DNA of 64,000 bases from a virus, in the IMG/VR virus record IMGVR_UViG_3300027747_002198, positions 62,001 through 126,000 of that record; one strand, written 5' to 3'. Positions 58,291-64,000 of the stretch are shown piece after piece; the stretch's first letter is position 1; every line of letters begins with the position of its first letter. The position numbers and the translations under genes are program-made. The notes beneath the pieces are model-generated. The model saw only the letters and a program-made list of their open reading frames with translations. It did not search any database and was not told the DNA's origin.

Positions 58291-59301
58291 ATGAGCATAT
58301 ACATTGATAGAGCATTTTTGCTTCGGGTTTCCCCGAAGCTTTTACGATTCACACAGAAAAAGGAAGACCTTTATAACTTCCGGTGTCCTCTGTGTGGAGA
58401 TTCTCAAAAAAATAAAACTAAGGCCCGAGGATTTGTTTTTCGTAAGAAAGACGATTACTTCTACATGTGCCACAATTGTGGAGTATCCACCACTTTTTAT
58501 AATTTCTTAGATAAAGTTGATCCTTCATTAACTAAACAATATGCTTTGGAAAGATATAAAAATGGGACACAAAACAATAACACCAAAACGCCTGAATTTG
58601 AACAAGCAAAAACGGAAAAACCAATCTTTCGTAAAAAATTATCATTGGAATCAATTGACTCGTTACCAGAAGAACATTTTGCTAAGGCATATGTTCAATC
58701 GAGAAAAATTCCCAAAGATTTCCATTCGCAACTATACTTTGCGCCAGATTTCCGTAAATTCATTCAAGAACTTAATGTCGAACAAGAAGGCCTTAAAGAA
58801 AATGACCAAAGGCTCGTTATTCCATTCTATGATACGGACAAAAACCTCATTGCGGTTCAAGGTAGGGCTCTCGGTGAGTCCAAACTCCGTTATATCACAA
58901 TCAAGATTAACGAAGATGTTTCCAAAGTCTATGGACTCGATAGGATAGATCAGGAGAAGATGATCTATGTGGTGGAAGGTCCTATTGACAGCATGTTTCT
59001 AGACAATGCTGTAGCCACTGCGGATTCTAACTTGGAATCAATCATAAGTACATTTAACAAATCTAAAATTACTTTGGTGTTTGATAACGAGCCAAGAAAT
59101 AAAGAAATTGTTAAGAAAATAGAGCACGCCATTGACAATCATTTTAATGTTGTTGTTTGGCCAGAATTTCTTGAAGAAAAAGATATCAATGATATGATCC
59201 TGTCGGGTTTTTCATTGGATGAAATTCGAGATATTATAGATAAAAATACCTTTCTCAATTTGAGAGCAAAAATGGAATTCATTAAGTGGAAAAAGATATA
59301 A
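58291..59301 (+). CDS. 61: DNA primase gp61
   Basis: This 336-residue primase (T4 gp61 is 342) has a zinc ribbon CPLCGDS...CHNCG near residues 31-60, and the TOPRIM motifs MIYVVEGPIDSMFLDNAVAT near 225-244 and ITLVFDNEPRNKE. It makes RNA primers with gp41. ATG 58291 is used (no ribosome site visible; an in-frame TTG at 58282 is less likely). Overlaps the next gene by 16 bases. Confidence 0.93.
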   Translation: MSIYIDRAFLLRVSPKLLRFTQKKEDLYNFRCPLCGDSQKNKTKARGFVFRKKDDYFYMCHNCGVSTTFYNFLDKVDPSLTKQYALERYKNGTQNNNTKTPEFEQAKTEKPIFRKKLSLESIDSLPEEHFAKAYVQSRKIPKDFHSQLYFAPDFRKFIQELNVEQEGLKENDQRLVIPFYDTDKNLIAVQGRALGESKLRYITIKINEDVSKVYGLDRIDQEKMIYVVEGPIDSMFLDNAVATADSNLESIISTFNKSKITLVFDNEPRNKEIVKKIEHAIDNHFNVVVWPEFLEEKDINDMILSGFSLDEIRDIIDKNTFLNLRAKMEFIKWKKI

Positions 59302-59756
59302 TTGGGTGGATAAAACGAATTTCCGAAAAGCATGATGAACTTGGTGGATTTGCTATTTGTCCTTTTGCAAGAAAGGCACTCAAAGAGAAAAAAATATTTT
59401 GGTCATTCATAGGTTATGAGCCCTCAGCTTACATAAGTAGGTATATGGAGATGATGAATGAAGATTATGAGGTGGTGCTATTTTATAATCTGAAAAAAAA
59501 CTTAACCGATCAGGACTGCATTGAATTAATCAATAAACTCAATAACAAATTCCCCAATATAGTATTTTTAAAAGACCATCCTGATAATCCCGGATTTATC
59601 AATGGCATTAACACCAGCAATGGTGAATATCCGGTAATTATTGCTCAACCAAAAGGAAAATTAATTGATGCTAGGCTTGCTTTAGAGAAAACAAAGTATT
59701 ATGATGTATGGAGTGATGAATATAAAAAAGAAATTTTGGGTTACGGCCAATCATAA
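59286..59756 (+). CDS. Protein of unknown function after primase
   Basis: This 156-residue protein uses GTG at 59286 within the primase end. FAICPFARKALKEKKIFWSF and VFLKDHPDNPGFINGINTSN stand out; the CPFA motif recalls small conserved phage proteins, but I cannot name the family. It belongs to the primase transcript. Confidence 0.6.
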   Translation: MEKDIIGWIKRISEKHDELGGFAICPFARKALKEKKIFWSFIGYEPSAYISRYMEMMNEDYEVVLFYNLKKNLTDQDCIELINKLNNKFPNIVFLKDHPDNPGFINGINTSNGEYPVIIAQPKGKLIDARLALEKTKYYDVWSDEYKKEILGYGQS

Positions 59757-59784
59757 GTTTGTAAATCGGAAAATATAAAATAAA

Positions 59785-60402
59785 ATGTTTTATGAAGAAA
59801 ATAATTTTTTTTCGGAAGAAGAACGTATTGAAATAAAAAAAAGAGTATTAGAATTAAAAGAACATTGGGAAGTAGTTGGACCTGATTTTTTTACTCTAGG
59901 AGAATCAATATATTTACTGGAACAAAAAATACCAACTAAAATAAATGAAACGACTAAGAAAATTGTAATTGATAATTTTGGATGGATAATTGAAAGGATA
60001 TGTAAAAATATAGAAAAAATAACGAGCATTAAAACAATTATCCATCCAAAATTACCATCTCCAGGATTTCATATAAGTAAATTACCGTTTGAGTTTAAAA
60101 CTAGAAGATTTCACCAAGATTCATCTATACTAAAGTTTGATAAATCAATTGATTTCAATACAGTACATTCGGTGTTATTATTAATAGAAAAACCTAGTTA
60201 TGGGGCTTGGTTGGATTATAGATTTGAAAACAAAGATGAGGTACAAAAATATTATTATGAATATGGAAAATTTATTAGTTGGAAAAGTGATCTGTATCAT
60301 AAGATAGGTAATTTAAAATGTTTACCTGAAGAACACAGGATAACATTACAATGTCATTACGGTTATAGTAGTGATATGAAAAAGAATTTAGTTTATTTTT
60401 AA
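59785..60402 (+). CDS. Fe(II)/2-oxoglutarate oxygenase-like protein B
   Basis: This 205-residue protein has RRFHQDSSILKFDK (HxD), a beta-helix segment NTVHSVLLLIEKPSYGAWLD, WKSDLYHKIGNLKC (distal His) and EEHRITLQCHYGY (Arg), the ligand order of 2OG oxygenases. Substrate unknown; nucleotide or protein modification is possible next to ribonucleotide reductase. AT-rich. Confidence 0.65.
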   Translation: MFYEENNFFSEEERIEIKKRVLELKEHWEVVGPDFFTLGESIYLLEQKIPTKINETTKKIVIDNFGWIIERICKNIEKITSIKTIIHPKLPSPGFHISKLPFEFKTRRFHQDSSILKFDKSIDFNTVHSVLLLIEKPSYGAWLDYRFENKDEVQKYYYEYGKFISWKSDLYHKIGNLKCLPEEHRITLQCHYGYSSDMKKNLVYF

Positions 60403-60434
60403 TAATATACAATAATAAAAAAGGCAAAGCTCGT

Positions 60435-62222
60435 ATGGAATATCTAGGTATCAATATAGATTTAGAAAGAGATAAACTGTTTGATGAATTGGGCATCAGA
60501 CGATTAAAAGAAAGTTACATGAAAGAAAATGAAGAAAGTCCACAACACAGATTTGCATACGTCAGCAAAACGTTCAGTTCCAACCCAGAGCATGCCCAAC
60601 GATTATATGATTATAGCTCTAAACATTGGTTATCTTATAGCACTCCCATTCTTAGTTTTGGTCGTTCTAAGCGTGGGATGCCTATATCGTGTTTCCTTAA
60701 TTATATCGAAGATACTGCGGAGGGATTAGTTGATAACTTATCAGAAACTAACTGGCTCTCTATGCTTGGCGGTGGTGTTGGTATTGGTTTTGGTATTCGG
60801 TCTGCCGATGATAAGTCTACTGGCGTTATGCCGCATCTTAAAATTTATGATGCAAGTTCTCTTGCTTATCGCCAAGGTCGCACTCGCCGTGGCAGTTACG
60901 CCGCTTATCTTAATATTTCTCATCCTGATATCATTGCGTTCCTAGAAATAAGAAAACCAACGGGTGATCCCAATCAGCGGTGTTTAAATCTACATCACGG
61001 TATCAACATTACAGATGACTTTATGGAAATCATTGAAAAGGCTATGTTGGATCCCGAAGTTGATGACTCTTGGACATTAAAAGATCCACACACAGGAGAA
61101 ATTCGTGAAGTTGTGTCGGCTAAACACCTGTGGCAACAAATTTTAGAATTGCGTATGCACACCGGCGAACCATATATTCACTATATCGATACAAGTAACC
61201 GAGAATTACCACAATGGCTGAAGGACAAAGGATTGAAGGTACACCAATCAAATCTTTGTTCTGAAATTATATTACCAACAAATGAACAACGCACAGCAGT
61301 ATGTTGTTTATCTTCTTTGAATTTGGAGACCTATGATGAATGGAAAGACAACAAACTTTTTCTTAAAGACGTTGCTGAGATGCTTGATAACGTGCTTAAC
61401 TACTTTATTGATAACGCTCCTGATAGTATCAGTCGTGCTAGATATTCCGCTGAGCGAGAGCGCTCCATTGGCATTGGTGCTCTCGGCTTTCATGCTTATC
61501 TACAGCGTAACGGAATTGCTTTTGAAGGAGTTATGGCCAAAGTTGCTAACAACAAAATCTTCAAATCAATCAGACGTGGGTTAGATGAAGCAAATCTTGA
61601 ATTGGGTAAAGAACGTGGTGAAGCTCCTGATGCTATTGGTACTGGCCGCAGGTTCAGTCATGTTATGGCCATTGCTCCTAATGCCTCATCTTCCATCATT
61701 ATGGGTAATACCAGTCCATCTATTGAGCCCTATCGTGCTAATGCTTATCGTCAAGATACTTTATCGGGATCATTCTTAAATAAGAATCGTTGGCTCGACA
61801 AAATAATTAAGGAGAAAACAAATGGTAGTGAACAAGATTACGCTGATGCTTGGTCTAGCATTATTGCTAATGATGGTAGCTGTCAGCACCTTGATATACT
61901 CTCTGAAGCAGAACGTGATGTTTTCAAAACCTCAATGGAAATCGATCAAAGATGGGTTATTGAATTGGCTGGCGACCGTCAAGCATATATTGACCAAGCA
62001 CAATCATTAAACCTATTTTTTAGACCAGATGCACATATTAAGTATATTCATGCTATTCATTTCATGGCATGGAAAAAAGGATTGAAAACTTTATACTATT
62101 GCCGTTCAGAGAAGATTGGCAAAGCAGATAAAGTTTCAAAACGTATTGAAAGACAAGTTATTAAGGAGTTAGACATGGAACAAATTGCGCAAGGCAACGA
62201 CTGTATTGCTTGTGAGGGATAA
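60435..62222 (+). CDS. nrdA: Ribonucleotide reductase large subunit NrdA, no ATP-cone
   Basis: This 595-residue class I alpha subunit has the active-site cysteines in GMPISCFLNYIED, NLCSEIILPT and CCLSSLNLE, plus the mobile C-terminal pair CIACEG. It begins after the usual position of the regulatory ATP-cone, so it is shorter than T4 NrdA (754) and probably insensitive to dATP shut-off at that site. It makes deoxynucleotides for phage DNA. Sulfotransferase gene follows after two bases. Confidence 0.95.
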   Translation: MEYLGINIDLERDKLFDELGIRRLKESYMKENEESPQHRFAYVSKTFSSNPEHAQRLYDYSSKHWLSYSTPILSFGRSKRGMPISCFLNYIEDTAEGLVDNLSETNWLSMLGGGVGIGFGIRSADDKSTGVMPHLKIYDASSLAYRQGRTRRGSYAAYLNISHPDIIAFLEIRKPTGDPNQRCLNLHHGINITDDFMEIIEKAMLDPEVDDSWTLKDPHTGEIREVVSAKHLWQQILELRMHTGEPYIHYIDTSNRELPQWLKDKGLKVHQSNLCSEIILPTNEQRTAVCCLSSLNLETYDEWKDNKLFLKDVAEMLDNVLNYFIDNAPDSISRARYSAERERSIGIGALGFHAYLQRNGIAFEGVMAKVANNKIFKSIRRGLDEANLELGKERGEAPDAIGTGRRFSHVMAIAPNASSSIIMGNTSPSIEPYRANAYRQDTLSGSFLNKNRWLDKIIKEKTNGSEQDYADAWSSIIANDGSCQHLDILSEAERDVFKTSMEIDQRWVIELAGDRQAYIDQAQSLNLFFRPDAHIKYIHAIHFMAWKKGLKTLYYCRSEKIGKADKVSKRIERQVIKELDMEQIAQGNDCIACEG

Positions 62223-62224
62223 AA

Positions 62225-62803
62225 ATGTCAAAATATTTGTTTGTACACATACCAAAAACGGGCGGAACTTCCGTCCGTGAAACACTCTTTACTATCGAGA
62301 AAGATAATTGGAAAAGAACATTTTCTTTACTTTATCACGATCCCATTTCTTTATTGCGGGAAAACAATTTTATAGATGATGATTGTTTTGTTTTTACCGT
62401 AGTTAGAAATCCTTTTACAAGAGCTTTTAGTTTGTATCAATATCATAAAATAATAGTCATGAATTTTAGTGTAGATAAAAGTGCAGTCGATTCTTGGACA
62501 TTTGAATATTTTTTGGAATGTATAAAAACTAATAAAAATATATTTTTTACACCAACATTGAAATCTACACAATCTTATTTTGTGCGTGATAATAATAATA
62601 ATATTGATGTTAATAAAGTATATAAACTTGAAAATTTGCAAGAACTTTCAAATGATCTTAATGTGCCTATACTAAAACTTAATAAAGGAAATTACACTCA
62701 GTCTGATTATATTAATGCTTATAATGATAAAACAATATCCTTAGTTCAAGAAATATATGCAGAAGATTTTATAAATTTTAACTATTCAACTAACTTTTCA
62801 TAA
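62225..62803 (+). CDS. Sulfotransferase-like protein between nrdA and nrdB
   Basis: This 192-residue protein has FVHIPKTGGTSVRETL, the 5'-phosphosulfate-binding loop, and FTVVRNPFTRAFSLYQYH, the 3'-phosphate-binding RxxxS-like block, both hallmarks of PAPS-dependent sulfotransferases of the carbohydrate type. Inserted between the two reductase subunit genes. It might sulfate a glycan made with the sugar cluster products. Acceptor unknown; very AT-rich. Confidence 0.82.
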   Translation: MSKYLFVHIPKTGGTSVRETLFTIEKDNWKRTFSLLYHDPISLLRENNFIDDDCFVFTVVRNPFTRAFSLYQYHKIIVMNFSVDKSAVDSWTFEYFLECIKTNKNIFFTPTLKSTQSYFVRDNNNNIDVNKVYKLENLQELSNDLNVPILKLNKGNYTQSDYINAYNDKTISLVQEIYAEDFINFNYSTNFS

Positions 62804-62808
62804 AAACA

Positions 62809-63795
62809 ATGATTAAAAAACACGATACACAACTAACATCCGAACGGTCATATTTCAAACCATTCAATTATGCTTGGGCATACGATGCTTGGTTAAAACA
62901 CGAACAATCACATTGGTTACACACAGAAGTTCCAATGCTAGATGATGTTAAAGATTGGAAAAAGAAACTTACAAAAGAAGAAAAACAATTTTTAACACAC
63001 ATCTTCCGATTCTTCACACAAGGAGATATTGATGTCGCCGGTGGTTATGTCAAGAATTATCTTCCTTATTTTCCACAACCAGAAATTCGTATGATGCTCT
63101 TGGGTTTTGCGGCAAGAGAAGCACTACATATTGCTGCTTATTCTCATCTTATTGAAACCTTAGGTCTTCCAGACACCACATACAATGAGTTTATGGAATA
63201 TGCCGAAATGAAAGAAAAACATGACTACGTTATGGACATCTCTGCTAAAAATACTACAAAAGAGAATACTGCAACTCATATTGCTGTATTCTCGGCATTT
63301 ACCGAAGGTATGCAGTTGTTTAGCTCTTTTATTATGTTACTTAATTTTCCACGACATGGCAAAATGAAAGGTATGGGGCAAATTGTTACTTGGTCTATTG
63401 TTGATGAAACGCAACATACGGAAAACATGGTAAAATTGTTCAGAACATATATACAAGAAAATAATGAAATTTGGAACGATGAATTAAAAAGTAAACTTTA
63501 CACCATTGCAGAACGGATGGTAGAATTAGAAGATAAATTCATTGACCTAGCATTTAAGATGGGTGCGATGGAAGATTTATCTGCCGAAGATGTTAAGAAG
63601 TATATTCGTTATATTGCAGACCGCCGTCTAATCTCATTGGGATTAAAAGGTGTGTTTAAAGTGAAAAGAAATCCTCTACCGTGGGTAGAAGAAATGATTA
63701 ACGCACCAACACACACCAATTTCTTTGAGAACAGAGCAACCGATTATGCAAAAGGTGCTTTATCGGGAGATTGGGGTGATGTATGGGCCAAATAA
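62809..63795 (+). CDS. nrdB: Ribonucleotide reductase small subunit NrdB
   Basis: This 328-residue di-iron protein shows AAREALHIAAYSHLIE with E, H and the radical Tyr in E..H...Y spacing, FSAFTEGMQLF and WSIVDETQHTENM with the remaining Glu and His ligands. It forms the tyrosyl radical needed by NrdA. Its start is five bases after the sulfotransferase stop with no strong ribosome site. Confidence 0.93.
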   Translation: MIKKHDTQLTSERSYFKPFNYAWAYDAWLKHEQSHWLHTEVPMLDDVKDWKKKLTKEEKQFLTHIFRFFTQGDIDVAGGYVKNYLPYFPQPEIRMMLLGFAAREALHIAAYSHLIETLGLPDTTYNEFMEYAEMKEKHDYVMDISAKNTTKENTATHIAVFSAFTEGMQLFSSFIMLLNFPRHGKMKGMGQIVTWSIVDETQHTENMVKLFRTYIQENNEIWNDELKSKLYTIAERMVELEDKFIDLAFKMGAMEDLSAEDVKKYIRYIADRRLISLGLKGVFKVKRNPLPWVEEMINAPTHTNFFENRATDYAKGALSGDWGDVWAK

Positions 63796-63804
63796 GGAAT
63801 ACAA

Positions 63805-63990
63805 ATGACTCAAAAACAATTATCCGGCGATTGCACTAGTTGCGAATCAACTTATAGCATAGCATTTATGGAAGAAATGGTCTCACAAGAATTACCGGAA
63901 CATTGTCCGTTTTGTGGTTCTGAAATAGAAGAACTAACTGAAGAATATACCGAAGAAGAAGATGATTTAGATAATGGAGATTGGGACTAA
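63805..63990 (+). CDS. Small zinc-ribbon protein
   Basis: This 61-residue protein has CTSC near the start and CPFC after 20 residues, a zinc-ribbon pair, followed by a highly acidic tail (EEYTEEEDDLDNGDW). It follows nrdB after an AAGGAA site. Perhaps a transcription or redox accessory; not a glutaredoxin (no CxxC near the N-terminal strand pattern). Last gene in the window. Confidence 0.6.
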   Translation: MTQKQLSGDCTSCESTYSIAFMEEMVSQELPEHCPFCGSEIEELTEEYTEEEDDLDNGDWD

Positions 63991-64000
63991 CTTACACTTA

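Noticed and set aside
1-64000. CRISPR array or insertion sequence
   Set aside because: I saw no regularly spaced repeats with unique spacers and no transposase motif. The three 12-mers at 24859 are too short and too closely spaced.

Overview
The window is a 64-kb piece of a T4-like myovirus genome, most similar in gene content to the marine and freshwater T4 relatives (cyanophage and pelagiphage types). The evidence is a full set of T4 core genes: portal gp20, prohead protease gp21, scaffold gp22, major capsid gp23, UvsY, UvsW, late sigma gp55, gp47/gp46, sliding clamp gp45, clamp loader gp44/gp62, RegA, DNA polymerase gp43, UvsX, helicase gp41, primase gp61, NrdA and NrdB. Every gene I can support lies on the + strand, the DNA is visibly AT-rich, and many genes overlap by 1-20 bases (ATGA or TAATG junctions). 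The host cannot be named. An i-spanin with an embedded lipoprotein o-spanin implies an outer membrane, so a Gram-negative host.

Layout: (1) 1-5.6 kb holds head genes 20, a 67-like gene, 21, 22 and 23, a strong UUCG terminator, and a tail-tube-like gene. (2) 5.6-16 kb holds recombination and late-transcription genes (uvsY, uvsW, 55, 47, 46) mixed with methyltransferases, a glycosyltransferase, a heme-oxygenase homologue, a peptide deformylase and the first of two DUF4338/DruA-like paralogues. (3) 16-23.7 kb holds a monocistronic DNA-binding gene, then the replication cluster 45-x-dsbA-44-62-regA and small unknown genes. (4) 23.6-27.1 kb is an RNA-rich segment with seven tRNAs (Met-CAT, Trp-CCA, Tyr-GTA, Thr-TGT, Gly-TCC, Asn-GTT and an initiator-like CAT tRNA), several consensus sigma70-type promoters, an attenuator-like leader, repeats, two large structured RNA elements, tiny basic ORFs, SpeD, a SprT-like protease and GroES. 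(5) 27.1-36.5 kb holds polymerase, UvsX, helicase and the second DruA-like gene. (6) 36.5-45.9 kb is a 12-gene glycan cluster (glycosyltransferases, UDP-glucuronate decarboxylase, RfbH-like dehydratase, epimerase). (7) 45.9-56.4 kb is a late operon of probable head-interior proteins; several start with a sequence resembling the T4 capsid-targeting signal, including enzymes. (8) 56.4-58.3 kb is the lysis cassette. (9) 58.3-64 kb holds primase, an Fe/2OG-oxygenase-like protein, and nrdA and nrdB with a sulfotransferase between them.

Two promoter classes are visible. One is host-like TTGACA-N17-TATAAT, used for the tRNA segment, small genes and primase. The other is a T4-type late box (TATAAATA or CATAAATA), recognised in T4 by gp55 with gp33 and gp45, placed before head, lysis and packaged-protein genes. 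Several late boxes also contain the stop codon of the upstream gene.

The observations most worth following are: the leader ORF with mutually exclusive hairpins before the tRNA cluster, whose codons match the tRNAs encoded downstream; capsid-targeting-like leaders on a ligase-like, a nuclease-like and a nucleotidyltransferase/kinase protein; an 85-codon ORF overprinted on the last of these; paired DruA-like proteins; and a roughly 200-nt structured RNA next to tRNA-Asn. Family names come from recognised motifs and memory; no database search was run.
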